A stretch of DNA of 64,000 nucleotides from Argonema galeatum A003/A1 (GCF_023333595.1 NZ_JAIQZM010000017.1:1-64000); one strand, 5' to 3'; shown: positions 55,210 through 63,773, counted from the first letter of the stretch. Notes: generated by a model not told the origin, from the letters alone. Numbers and translations are program-made.

Positions 55210-55301
55210 CACTTTAAGAATTTAAGATTTTAGATTTGAGATTTTAGATTTGTTTTAAATCTAAAATCTCAAATTTCCCACTCTCCACTAAAGCCGAAGC
55301 A

Positions 55302-56075
55302 CTACTTTCTTTTGAGTATCACGATATTCGATCCAACAACCGGGCTGCGGGCTACTAACTTACCTTGAGAGTCGCTGATTTCTAGCTTGCTAAAGTCGAG
55401 TTCTTTAGCCCGACGCCACATATCAGTAGCTAAGTTATCCTGTTTCAATGAATCAAAAGCGTACCAATCCTCGCTGACTTTAACAGTTAAAAGACTGCTC
55501 GGAAAGTTGGCTTGAATTGCTTGAATCAACCCATCGGCATATTGACTGGTGATTTGGGCAACTTGATTTTGAATAGCTGCGATCAGGTTCTGCTCTGGAG
55601 TTAAAACTGGAGGTGGTGGTGCAATAATCGCCACGGATTCTGGCGATGAAGGGGCTGTCAATTCCGGTGGTGCTGTCAGTTCCGGTGACACGATCGCATT
55701 TGGGGGCGGAACTTCGGCGATTTGAGGCGGTTTTCCTGGTGAAAGGATGGAACTTGCCCAGAACAGGAAGATAAAAAGGGCTGCGATCGCACCTGTTAAC
55801 TGTGTATCGTTGGACAGCTTTTGGTTAACAGACTGGGGCAATAGGGTGCGAATTTTCGTTAACGTAGCTTTCCACCAAACGGGAATATTCATCAACACCG
55901 GACGCAACCTTATCCAGAGATTCTGAATTTTCGCAATGGGTTGCGCCTGGTTCCAAGTTTGCACAAGGGTTTGTACCACTTTCTGAAACCCTGACTCGGA
56001 CTTTGGTGTCATTGGTTTCGGTGCGATCGGTGTCTGTTTCTGTGGTTCTGGCTGCTTTGGCTGTTCCTGTGACAT
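55302..56075 (-). CDS. Membrane-anchored hypothetical protein, 257 aa
   Basis: The N-terminal 90 residues are Pro/Lys/Gln-rich and helical. One transmembrane segment follows at about 94-112 (GAIAALFIFLFWASSIL). Next comes a Pro-rich linker with a PPELTAP repeat, then a C-terminal alpha/beta part (LIAAIQNQVAQITSQYADGL, LLTVKVSEDWYAF, KLEISDSQGKLVARSPVVG). I start at the ATG at 56075, preceded by GGGGA; the frame extends to 56117 without a ribosome site. I do not recognise the family and infer only a single-pass membrane protein with an outer domain. It is divergent from the phosphatase at 56210. Confidence 0.75.
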   Translation of the reverse strand: MSQEQPKQPEPQKQTPIAPKPMTPKSESGFQKVVQTLVQTWNQAQPIAKIQNLWIRLRPVLMNIPVWWKATLTKIRTLLPQSVNQKLSNDTQLTGAIAALFIFLFWASSILSPGKPPQIAEVPPPNAIVSPELTAPPELTAPSSPESVAIIAPPPPVLTPEQNLIAAIQNQVAQITSQYADGLIQAIQANFPSSLLTVKVSEDWYAFDSLKQDNLATDMWRRAKELDFSKLEISDSQGKLVARSPVVGSNIVILKRK

Positions 56076-56209
56076 CGAAATTCCCCTTAAGTGCAGCGTA
56101 TATAGGCTCAAACGCAATAGATTTTAACGGGATACTACCCCTAAAGCCTTAATCTACCATTTTGCTATCTTGTTTTTAAGCGATCGCTCAATTTTCCTCC
56201 AGGTTATTT

Positions 56210-57118
56210 ATGCCCCTCAAACGTCGTCAGTTTCTCGTTTTCGGTAGTCTTAGCGCCGTCGGGTTAGGTTTTTTATGGAAAATGCTTCAGCGTCAAGAAG
56301 CTTATAGCGCTCAAATCAACCCAGTCCTCACCCCAACAGTAGCCGCAGAAAAGCCCCTACTGCGCTTTGTTTCGATCGCAGACACGGGCACTGGCACCAC
56401 AAGCCAGTATGCCGTTGCTAAGGCGATGTCTCGCTATCACAGCCAAAACCCCTATGATTTGGTAATTTTAGCAGGGGACAACATTTACAACAATGGCGAA
56501 ATTGAGAAAATTGGCGCTGTTTTTGAGCAACCTTATCAGTCTTTGCTGAAACAGGGAGTTAAATTTCAAGCTTGTTTGGGAAACCACGATATTCGCACCG
56601 ACAACGGCGAGCCCCAAGTTCGCTATTCTGATTTTAATATGCAAGGACGCTACTACACATTTCGCCGCGATCGCGTGCAATTTTTTGCTCTAGATACTAA
56701 TGGTAATGCTGACTGGGAAGCTCAACTAGCCTGGTTGGAGAAAGAATTGAGTCTCAGCGATGCGCCTTGGAAAGTTGTATTTGGTCACCATCAAATTTAT
56801 TCATCTGGGCAATATGGGGTGAATCAACCTTTTATTAAGACTTTGACACCTCTGTTTCAAAAATATGGAGTTCAGCTTTATATCAACGGACACGATCACC
56901 ATTATGAGCGGACTCGTTCTATTAATGGCACAACTTACTTGATTTGCGGAGGAGGTGCAGGAACTCGACCTGTGGGGCGTTCCGAGTGGACAGAGTATTC
57001 TGCCAGTACGCTGAGTTTTGCGGCGTTTGATGTGTATGCGGATAGGATGGTCGTGAGTGGGATTGGTACAGATGGTCGGGTGTTCGATCGAGGTGTGATT
57101 GGTTTGCGATCGGTTTAG
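56210..57118 (+). CDS. Exported purple-acid-phosphatase-like metallophosphoesterase
   Basis: The N-terminus KRRQFLVFGSLSAVGLGF looks like a twin-arginine signal with a hydrophobic core, so export in folded form is likely. The metal ligands follow the TRAP/purple acid phosphatase order: VSIADTG, LAGDNIYNNG, LGNHDIRT, FGHHQIYSSG and NGHDHHYER. Such enzymes release phosphate from organic esters outside the cytoplasm. Length (302) fits the small bacterial forms. No phosphate-regulon box can be seen with certainty upstream. Confidence 0.92.
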   Translation: MPLKRRQFLVFGSLSAVGLGFLWKMLQRQEAYSAQINPVLTPTVAAEKPLLRFVSIADTGTGTTSQYAVAKAMSRYHSQNPYDLVILAGDNIYNNGEIEKIGAVFEQPYQSLLKQGVKFQACLGNHDIRTDNGEPQVRYSDFNMQGRYYTFRRDRVQFFALDTNGNADWEAQLAWLEKELSLSDAPWKVVFGHHQIYSSGQYGVNQPFIKTLTPLFQKYGVQLYINGHDHHYERTRSINGTTYLICGGGAGTRPVGRSEWTEYSASTLSFAAFDVYADRMVVSGIGTDGRVFDRGVIGLRSV

Positions 57119-57161
57119 GAGAACGAATCCTAAAAGTCGAGAATTGGATTTGTGTTAAAAC

Positions 57162-57998
57162 TCAATACGAAGTTACTAACACTTCAGCAATTTTACCTCG
57201 CTTTTTACTATTCGAGTTAATCGCCCTTGCTGCTGATATCTCCCTAATCTCAAAATCGTTATACAATTCTCGAATAAAATCACAATCAGAATTAGACAGC
57301 ATCACCTTTACCCCACGCCTAGCAAGTTCGGCAAACACATCTCTTAGTCTAATTTGGTCATCTTTACTAAACGAATAACGACTGTATCCTGTAAAGTTGC
57401 TGGTATTACTTAGAGGATAGTAAGGCGGATCGAAGTAGACAAAATCTTCGCTAGTCTTAACATAATCTAAAACTGCTTCAAAACCTCTTTCTGCAATCTC
57501 AATAGATTGCAGTGCTTCCGATACTGAATAAAGTAAATCTGCATTACAAATTTTAGGATTTTTGTATTTACCTACGGGAACGTTAAATTCACCTTTGGGA
57601 TTTACTCTATAAAGACCATTAAAACAAGTTCTATTTAGATAAATAAACCGCGCTGCTGCTTCTAAGCCATTAAAGTTGTGGCAATTTCGCAGATCATAAT
57701 AGTAATATTGATTATGTTTTTCCTGATGTTCTTGCAAAAGCTTAATCAATTTCTCAACATCATCTCTAACACAGCGATAAGTATTAATTAGATCGGCATT
57801 AATATCCGTTAAAACTGCCTTGAAAGGCGATCGATTTTGCAAAAGATGAAAAAATATAGCACCGCCTCCCAAAAAAGGCTCATAATAGTTGTTAAATTCG
57901 GAAAAAAATTCTTGATATTGGGGAATCAGCTTACTTTTACCACCGGCCCATTTCAGAAATGGACGGTAAGAAACTTTTTCTTTTGCAGCAATGGACAT
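57162..57998 (-). CDS. Dam-family adenine-N6 DNA methyltransferase
   Basis: FLKWAGGK at residues 14-21, PFLGGGAIFF at 41-50 and DPPY at 190-193 are the alpha-class N6-adenine methylase motifs, and NFTGYSRYSF suits the DpnM/Dam group that methylates GATC. Length (278) is normal. No restriction endonuclease lies beside it, so it is probably a solitary methylase like cyanobacterial DmtA. It starts 12 bases after the stop of the coiled-coil membrane protein on the same strand, suggesting one operon. The target GATC is inferred from family likeness. Confidence 0.92.
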   Translation of the reverse strand: MSIAAKEKVSYRPFLKWAGGKSKLIPQYQEFFSEFNNYYEPFLGGGAIFFHLLQNRSPFKAVLTDINADLINTYRCVRDDVEKLIKLLQEHQEKHNQYYYYDLRNCHNFNGLEAAARFIYLNRTCFNGLYRVNPKGEFNVPVGKYKNPKICNADLLYSVSEALQSIEIAERGFEAVLDYVKTSEDFVYFDPPYYPLSNTSNFTGYSRYSFSKDDQIRLRDVFAELARRGVKVMLSNSDCDFIRELYNDFEIREISAARAINSNSKKRGKIAEVLVTSY

Positions 57999-58010
57999 TA
58001 TGCTTTGCTT

Positions 58011-59552
58011 CTACTTAAATAATTTTCTCAGCAGCACCAGTATACACCCACCCAATGCTAAACCAAAAAGAATACTCCAAAAAATTGACCAGACAAAGGG
58101 ATGAATTGGCAAAGAAAAATCGGGTCGCCATTGAATTGGAACACTGGTGGTAAGTGCGTAGCTGCTACAAAATATGCCGCCTGCGCCTACAGCAGTACCG
58201 AAGAAAAAGATGATATCCTGTAATTTGCGATCGCGTTCTTTCTCTCTATCCTCCTGTTTCTGCGCTTTTTCCTCAGCTTGGCGTTCCTGTTCTCTTTCCG
58301 CCGTCTCCTGTTTTGCTAAATTTTCCCGCCATTCCCGTTCCCTTCTATTTTCATCCTCCTGCCATTTTCTGTCACTTTCCACCTGTTCGATTTGCACCAT
58401 TCCTCGAATCGTCGATATCATTTCTCGGAATAGTTCTTGACTGGGAAACAGATAACCTAAATCTGCTTTTATTTGCTGCTGATATTTATTTTCAGCTAAA
58501 TCGAGAAAGTTTTGCCAAAATTCTAAGTTATCCCCTTCTAAGCTCAAACTTTGAATTCCCGTTAAAGCTTCTCCATAGTTTTCCGCATTATTTACTATAG
58601 TATTGTGATATTCTCGCAAGTTTCGCAGACATCCCGTATATTGAAAAACTTTTGTCCTGATTCGGGCTAGTAATTCCTTTAATTGCCTTAATCTATTTTC
58701 CGGATCTGGTTCTTTTTCTATTTGGGCAAATGCAGGAATCTCAGTTTCGATTTCGCTGGCGATGCGTTGTCCTTCTCGATACCATTCCCGCGATTTTTGA
58801 TAAGCAAATACTATTTTAGCACGAGAACACAGCAGATTGAGTAAATAATAGTTAAATTTTGTTGTTGCCAGTTTCAACGTATCGGGATGGCGTTTCAACC
58901 ATACTAAAACGTGACAGCGTTGGGCAGGATTTATATTGCGATCGTCATATTCAAAAATCGGGCTACCAAATAGCGTTCCTTCCGCGATCAATTTGGGTGC
59001 AGATGGCATTTTATCTGGCAAAAAAGCTTTCAGACACTCATCGGCAAGATTACGATAACCATCATACACTACTGGCTCTGCATAAAGCAAGATAGTTTGA
59101 CCGAGAGATGCTTGAATTTGATTGGGTAACAAGCAACCATTGGGATTTAATAGTTTCAGTTTATCTAGGGAAACTGTCAGGTTTTGATAATAGAGAGTTA
59201 AGTCAGCGGCGTAGGTATCGTGAATGCGTAAAGGAAGGATAGAACCATTAAAAATTAGGTTATCTGGTAGAGATATTTGCTGAAATTGCAGGGTTTGGCC
59301 ATCTGGCGTTAGTACTTGGTAATTACTTTGTCCGGTTTCTTGTTTGTAAATGCCATTTTCGTAGCAAATCAGATGATTTCTTATTGATTCTAATTCGGTA
59401 ATTTTTAATTGTTTTCCGATATTATCGGCTAGATTATCCCACAATTGGGACACATTTTGAGCGGTTGATTGAAAACCTGCATCGAAGTCATCGCGCAAGT
59501 GGAAAGGATAGAGGGTGACGCTAGGATTTCTGATTTTATGTTCTTCCGTCAT
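58011..59552 (-). CDS. Coiled-coil protein with C-terminal double membrane anchor, 513 aa
   Basis: I do not recognise the family. The first 390 residues look globular and soluble (LTLYYQNLTVSLDKLKLLN, ILLYAEPVVYDGYRNLADEC, CHVLVWLKRHPDTLKLATTK). Residues about 395-450 are a highly charged coiled coil (RREREWRENLAKQETAERE). Two membrane helices close the chain (about 450-474 and 487-509). The ATG at 59552 is preferred to a TTG at 59564. It leads an operon with the Dam-type methylase (12-base gap) and lies near the TPR-CHAT gene and the RAYT. A membrane-associated effector or scaffold is conceivable but unproven. Confidence 0.7.
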   Translation of the reverse strand: MTEEHKIRNPSVTLYPFHLRDDFDAGFQSTAQNVSQLWDNLADNIGKQLKITELESIRNHLICYENGIYKQETGQSNYQVLTPDGQTLQFQQISLPDNLIFNGSILPLRIHDTYAADLTLYYQNLTVSLDKLKLLNPNGCLLPNQIQASLGQTILLYAEPVVYDGYRNLADECLKAFLPDKMPSAPKLIAEGTLFGSPIFEYDDRNINPAQRCHVLVWLKRHPDTLKLATTKFNYYLLNLLCSRAKIVFAYQKSREWYREGQRIASEIETEIPAFAQIEKEPDPENRLRQLKELLARIRTKVFQYTGCLRNLREYHNTIVNNAENYGEALTGIQSLSLEGDNLEFWQNFLDLAENKYQQQIKADLGYLFPSQELFREMISTIRGMVQIEQVESDRKWQEDENRREREWRENLAKQETAEREQERQAEEKAQKQEDREKERDRKLQDIIFFFGTAVGAGGIFCSSYALTTSVPIQWRPDFSLPIHPFVWSIFWSILFGLALGGCILVLLRKLFK

Positions 59553-59588
59553 ATTATTTTTCAAACAAAGATGTTAAATAGTGTATCT

Positions 59589-59705
59589 AGGTACGTTGTT
59601 GGGCTTTAGCCCCTATAGCGCTGAAGCCCAACAACGTACCTAAGTATGAGCGCTGAAGCGCAACAACATACCTAAGTATGAGCGCTGAAGCGCAACAACG
59701 TACCT
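59589..59705. repeat. REP-like palindromes downstream of the RAYT gene
   Basis: AGGTACGTTGTTGGGCTTTA pairs with the complement ending at 59641. Then two half-units AAGTATGAGCGCTGAAGCGC + AACAACATACCT follow in tandem. They belong to the same family as 60317-60466, 63374-63515 and 63774-63904. Confidence 0.88.
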
Positions 59706-59710
59706 TAATC

Positions 59711-60301
59711 TTAATCATCCCAACCTTTTCCATAATCTTTCACCGGATATTCTACCCATGTATTTCTTAACCATTCTCTCCCTTGATATTCCAAATACCA
59801 ATGTACACTACTTGCCGACCAATCATAAGGAGATTTTACCCAACCATGTTTAACAGGATTGTAATGAATATAATTAATAGTTGTATAATAATGCCTTTCC
59901 GATCGCATTGCTCGATCGCTAAACGAACACCACACCTTACCTGTAATATTATCCTCCAGATTCCATTGCCGAGCTAATGGGCCATGAATGGAACGAAATA
60001 ACACACTTAACCGTAATGTATTAATATTACGCACTAACAGATGGTAATGATTTGGTAAAACCACCCAAGCATCAATTTGTATACCATCTGAAATAAATTT
60101 ATCAAAGATTAGATCTAAAATTTGGTGACGGCGTTCCTGAGTATTAATCCTAGCTTGATGTTCAAAGCAACCAACTGTGATATGGTAAAATTGACCATCT
60201 TGAACTGGATGAGGTGGAGAATGAGGAGGAAATCCCTTAGCCAACCTTTCCTTAACAAGTTCCGCCCGTTCTTCTGGTGTCAATTTTCGATATTCGTACA
60301 T
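59711..60301 (-). CDS. REP-associated tyrosine transposase (RAYT), 196 aa
   Basis: RAYTs are single-domain Y1-HUH nucleases that recognise and move REP palindromes. The HUH motif is HYH at residues 85-87 within DAWVVLPNHYHLLVR. The catalytic tyrosine is most likely Tyr144 in INYIHYNPVKHGW. The N-terminal DGQFYHITVGCFEHQARI strand is also typical. The gene is flanked on both sides by arrays of GTACGTTGTTGGGCTT palindromes, the arrangement expected of a REP/RAYT unit. Length is normal for the family and no frameshift is seen, so it may be active. Confidence 0.92.
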   Translation of the reverse strand: MYEYRKLTPEERAELVKERLAKGFPPHSPPHPVQDGQFYHITVGCFEHQARINTQERRHQILDLIFDKFISDGIQIDAWVVLPNHYHLLVRNINTLRLSVLFRSIHGPLARQWNLEDNITGKVWCSFSDRAMRSERHYYTTINYIHYNPVKHGWVKSPYDWSASSVHWYLEYQGREWLRNTWVEYPVKDYGKGWDD

Positions 60302-60316
60302 AATAATTCTTGTTCC

Positions 60317-60466
60317 AGGTACGTTGTTGGGCTTCAGCCCCTCTTTCTCAAGTACGTTGTTGGGCTTCAGCCCCTCTTTTCAGGTACGTTGTTGGGCTTC
60401 AGCCCCTCTTTTCAGATACATTGTTGCGCTTCAGGGCTAGAGGGGCTAAAGCCCAACAACGTACCT
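60317..60466. repeat. REP-like palindrome array upstream of the RAYT gene
   Basis: Three near-identical direct units AGTACGTTGTTGGGCTTCAG + CCCCTCTTT, a diverged fourth, and one reverse-complement unit ending GCCCAACAACGTACCT lie between the RAYT start and the CHAT gene end. Confidence 0.9.
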
Positions 60467-60476
60467 ATTAATTTAC

Positions 60477-63182
60477 CTAATTCTTATCCTTTGTTCCCGA
60501 TGAAGAAGAAGGCGGAGGCGAACCTAATCTCGTCCTATTTTCCAACAATCTATCATTAAATTCCCTCGCCACTTCCTCATCGGGTTTACTCTCCGTTCCT
60601 CCTGCACCCATTTGGCAAAGTTTGTTATTTATACCCTTTTCAATTCCGAGTTTATCTTTGCACCACGCTTCTATTTTTTTTGCGATTTCTTGGGCGCTAT
60701 CCGCAGGTTCTGCTTTAAGTTCTTCCATAAATTCTAGATAGTTGGAAAATACATTAGATGTTTCCAATAATTTGAAAAAGGCGTCGATAATTTCTTGCGG
60801 TGTGCTTTCTGGCGAAAATGGCATAGTTAACTCCTGTTGCTCAATCTTTCGTGTATTTAAAGATAAACTTTCGGTTTCACCAATTAAGGTAAAAGCGGCC
60901 CAATCTGCGGGACTATCCAATCCCTCTTCCGCTTTCGTAGTTAGCATAGCATATCGCAAAGCGGCGGCTCGATCCATGCCGCGTTCCAAATTTTGATAGA
61001 ATTCAGTCATCAGTAATTTGGCGGAAAGTGCGCCCATGTTCCACAGGGAAACGATGACGCTGGGAACGCCTGCGAGAATGAAGCAACGGGAAAGTCCGAT
61101 GATCCCATCTCCGGTTATTTTACCTTTTCCCGTACTGCAAGCACTCAAAACTACGATTTCCGAATTGAGTTTTAAGGCGAGAATATCTATTGCCCTAATT
61201 GCACCATCATCGGTAGCCGAATTGGGTGCTAAAATTATCGCACCGGGTATCCCTGAATCTCCGAAATCATCTAACAGTCCGTGCGCGGAAATATGGGCGA
61301 TTCGCACTCCTAAGATGCGATCCAAAATTACCGCTTTGGTTGCTTTTTCCCCGGTAATTGCTTCCGTTTCCAAAAGGGCAGCAATTGCTTGTGCTGCTTC
61401 TTTTGCTGCGGGAATGGGTTTGAGTTTATAGGGATCTGCGCTGAATTTTGGGTCAAGAATTGGATCGCCTACTACTAACGCCGCTTGGTTTAATCCGCGA
61501 ATATTTTGGTGGTGTTGATGGGTGAGGTCTAATATTTGGATGGAAGGGGCGGTGAGGATGGTATGATTTTCAATTAAGTAGCTGCCATCGGCGGGGTTTT
61601 GTAGGGCGGGAAAGGGAACTAGAAATAAGTTGTAATGGGGAATAAAGATAACTTTGGCATTGGGGTGTTTGGGGAGTAAGTCGGCGATGGGAGAAATCAG
61701 GATTTCATAGAGGAGTTGTAATAATGGATATCGCCCTTGGTTGTCGCGTTTAAATTCGGATTCGAGTTGAATTTTTTGTCCGTCTGCATCTTTTTCTTCT
61801 ATGCCAATGGAAACGCGAGATTTGAGGATGATTGATTCTAAGTCGTCTAGGGTTTGGTTTAGTTGTTGCAGGGGTTCGAGGTTGGCGCGACGAAAGGCGA
61901 TTTCTCCGTTGGGTAGAATTACCCAAATGTAAATGTCTGGATTGATAATCGAATATTCGATGATGGTGGCTTTTTGGGATTCGGCAATTTGTTGAATTTG
62001 GACAGAGGATAGATTAACGTTAGCTTCTAGGGGCGGGTTTTGTTGAGAAGTTATCTGTTCTTGCTTAAGATCTTCTGCTAAACCCGCCCCTACGTTTGTT
62101 GTGAATAAGGTTTTTGTTAATAATTCCACGAAGGCGCGGGTACGTCCCCGTTCGGATATTTCTAAGGCGGTATCGAATTTATTTTGGGCGACTAAGACTT
62201 CTTGCAGCAGGCGGTAGGTTGCTGTCTGGGTTTCAAAGATTGATACTTTATGGTCATAATTTGTTAATTCAGAACGCAGAGTTTCTTTAATTTGCATTGA
62301 GGCATAAAGGTTTTCTTCGGCTTCTGCGAGTTGGTTAGTTTGGAGGTAAGTATTGCCTAGATTATTTAAAGATCCCGCTTCCCCTTGACGATCACCGATT
62401 TCCCTGGCAATGGCGAGAGACTGCTGATGGTAATCGATCGCAACTTGGTATTGTCCCAAGGAATCGTAAGCAATTCCCAAACTCCCCAGAGAATTAGCTT
62501 CCCCTTGACGATATCCGATTTCCCTGGCAATGGCGAGATACTGCTGAAGGTAATCGATCGCAACTTGGTATTGTCCCAAGGAATCGTAAGCATTTCCCAA
62601 ATTCCCCAGGGAAATAGCTTCCCCTTGACGATATCCGATTTCCCTGGCAATGGCGAGAGTCTGTTGAAGGTAATCGATCGCAACTTGGTATTGTCCCAAG
62701 GAACGGTAAGCAAGTCCCAAATTCCCCAGGGAATTAGCTTCCCCTTGACGAGATCCGATTTCCCTGGCAATGGCGAGATACTGCTGATGGTAATCGATCG
62801 CAACTTGGTATTGTCCCAAGGATTGGTAAGCAAGTCCCAAACTCCCCAGGGAATTAGCTTCCCCTTGACGAGATCCGATTTCCCTTTCAATGGCGAGAGA
62901 CTGCTGATGGTAATCGATCGCAACTTGGTATTGTCCCAAGGAATCGTAAGCATTTCCCAAATTCCCCAGGGAATTAGCTTCCCCTTGACGATCACCGATT
63001 TCCCGATAAATAGTTAATGCCTGTTGCCAAGACTGCAAAGCGGCGCGAAATTGACTTTTATTATATTGCTCAATTCCTAGATTCAACAATCTATCTGCTT
63101 CTGCTTTTAAGGTAATCCCTGCTAAGTATTTTCTATACACTCCAAGCAGCTTTTCTGCCATATTACTCAACCAATTAAACAT
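60477..63182 (-). CDS. TPR-CHAT protein (caspase-like protease), 901 aa
   Basis: Residues about 25-270 are six to seven tetratricopeptide-like 40-residue repeats (SLGNLGLAYRSLGQYQVAID type). A helical linker with another TPR-like part (to about 370) follows, and then a CHAT domain (about 540-770). The caspase-type dyad is His634 in HISAHGLLDD and Cys682 in LSACSTGKG. VPSVIVSLWNMG is the usual following block. CHAT proteins are peptidases or their relatives and act in bacterial immunity and cell death in several systems. The tail after 785 is acidic and Ser/Pro-rich. Its start overlaps the stop of a 59-codon ORF. The activating signal and substrate are unknown. Confidence 0.93.
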   Translation of the reverse strand: MFNWLSNMAEKLLGVYRKYLAGITLKAEADRLLNLGIEQYNKSQFRAALQSWQQALTIYREIGDRQGEANSLGNLGNAYDSLGQYQVAIDYHQQSLAIEREIGSRQGEANSLGSLGLAYQSLGQYQVAIDYHQQYLAIAREIGSRQGEANSLGNLGLAYRSLGQYQVAIDYLQQTLAIAREIGYRQGEAISLGNLGNAYDSLGQYQVAIDYLQQYLAIAREIGYRQGEANSLGSLGIAYDSLGQYQVAIDYHQQSLAIAREIGDRQGEAGSLNNLGNTYLQTNQLAEAEENLYASMQIKETLRSELTNYDHKVSIFETQTATYRLLQEVLVAQNKFDTALEISERGRTRAFVELLTKTLFTTNVGAGLAEDLKQEQITSQQNPPLEANVNLSSVQIQQIAESQKATIIEYSIINPDIYIWVILPNGEIAFRRANLEPLQQLNQTLDDLESIILKSRVSIGIEEKDADGQKIQLESEFKRDNQGRYPLLQLLYEILISPIADLLPKHPNAKVIFIPHYNLFLVPFPALQNPADGSYLIENHTILTAPSIQILDLTHQHHQNIRGLNQAALVVGDPILDPKFSADPYKLKPIPAAKEAAQAIAALLETEAITGEKATKAVILDRILGVRIAHISAHGLLDDFGDSGIPGAIILAPNSATDDGAIRAIDILALKLNSEIVVLSACSTGKGKITGDGIIGLSRCFILAGVPSVIVSLWNMGALSAKLLMTEFYQNLERGMDRAAALRYAMLTTKAEEGLDSPADWAAFTLIGETESLSLNTRKIEQQELTMPFSPESTPQEIIDAFFKLLETSNVFSNYLEFMEELKAEPADSAQEIAKKIEAWCKDKLGIEKGINNKLCQMGAGGTESKPDEEVAREFNDRLLENRTRLGSPPPSSSSGTKDKN
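62029..62091 (-). repeat. In-frame AGGGGCGGGTTT palindrome inside the CHAT gene
   Basis: AGGGGCGGGTTT (62029-62040) and AAACCCGCCCCT (62080-62091) are perfect complements. The 63-bp unit encodes about 21 residues including GAGLAEDL and QQNPPLEA between the TPR and CHAT parts. Confidence 0.85.
62385..63004 (-). repeat. 120-bp tandem repeat encoding TPR units
   Basis: Five complete 120-bp units plus partial ends are almost identical at DNA level. A few positions (GATTGG/GAACGG/GAATCG; AGTCTG/AGACTG/ATACTG) vary between units. This implies recent amplification or gene conversion within the TPR array. Confidence 0.93.
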
Positions 63183-63354
63183 TATTTAAACTCCCTTCCC
63201 TTCTCAAATTATCTGCCACTTCTAACATTGCCTGCACCAAACCTGCATCCTGCAAATCTGGGTGTGCCTGCAAAATTTCTGCTTCTTCGCCGCTAGGACA
63301 ATTTAGCAGTGCTTCAATTAGCTGGTAATAGGCGTTTTGGCGTTCTTCCTTCAT
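63175..63354 (-). CDS. Small ORF overlapping the CHAT start, 59 aa
   Basis: The frame ATG 63354 to TAA 63175 encodes MKEERQNAYYQLIEALLNCP...HPDLQDAGLVQAMLEVADNL and ends inside the first codons of the CHAT gene (8-base overlap), so translation is probably coupled. The pattern ALLNCPSGEE...DAGLVQAMLEVA is what I recall at the N-terminus of many cyanobacterial TPR-CHAT proteins. Here it stands as a separate polypeptide. It is soluble, acidic and helical. It may be a detached regulatory module of the CHAT protein. Confidence 0.75.
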   Translation of the reverse strand: MKEERQNAYYQLIEALLNCPSGEEAEILQAHPDLQDAGLVQAMLEVADNLRREGSLNNV

Positions 63355-63373
63355 ATTTGGCGTTGGGTGGGAG

Positions 63374-63515
63374 AGGTACGTAGTTGCGCTTTAGCGCTCA
63401 TATTTAGGTACGTTGTTAAGCTCTAGCCCTCTTAATTTAGGTATGTTGCGCTTTTAAGAGTATATGTTGTGACACTTCAGGGCTTTTAAGAGGGCTAGAG
63501 CTTAACAACGTACCT
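63374..63515. repeat. REP-like palindromes upstream of the CHAT operon
   Basis: AGGTACGTAGTTGCGCTTTA, AGGTACGTTGTTAAGCTCTA and the reverse TAGAGCTTAACAACGTACCT form a nested palindrome. The family is that of the RAYT flanks. Confidence 0.85.
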
Positions 63516-63534
63516 CACCTCCATTTTTGGTCTT

Positions 63535-63735
63535 CTATTGTTTGCTCTCAGCTTTTAATTCTTCCCATGAAATAACTGGTTCATCTTTTCTAGACTTAGA
63601 AACCAAAACATCATAAAAATCTTCCCAGACTTCTCCCCACTCTGCTAAGTCAATGATGACTGCTGTTTTTTCTCCCGTATCGTCTACTACGAATTGGATG
63701 CCTTTGATCGCAGTTATGCTCTCTTTAAAAGTCAT
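63535..63735 (-). CDS. Antitoxin-like small protein, 66 aa
   Basis: The product begins MTFKESITAIKGIQFVVDDTGEKTAVIIDLAEWGEVWEDFYDVL and ends in a charged tail with ISWEELKAE. This is the pattern of short cyanobacterial antitoxins that precede a RelE-type toxin. No toxin frame follows on the minus strand; REP-like palindromes and the 59-aa ORF lie there instead. It is probably an orphan antitoxin left after toxin loss, or one that acts on a toxin elsewhere. Confidence 0.65.
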   Translation of the reverse strand: MTFKESITAIKGIQFVVDDTGEKTAVIIDLAEWGEVWEDFYDVLVSKSRKDEPVISWEELKAESKQ

Positions 63736-63773
63736 ATTACTAATCCTAATGCCCCTACAGTTGGTTTGGGTGA

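Noticed and set aside
62366-63017. Long open frames on both strands across the TPR region
   Set aside because: They exist because the 120-bp repeat is a multiple of three and lacks stops in other frames. The CHAT frame carries clear TPR motifs and the others do not.
60477-63182. CHAT gene as part of a type III-E CRISPR (Craspase) system
   Set aside because: No CRISPR array, gRAMP or other cas gene is present in the window.
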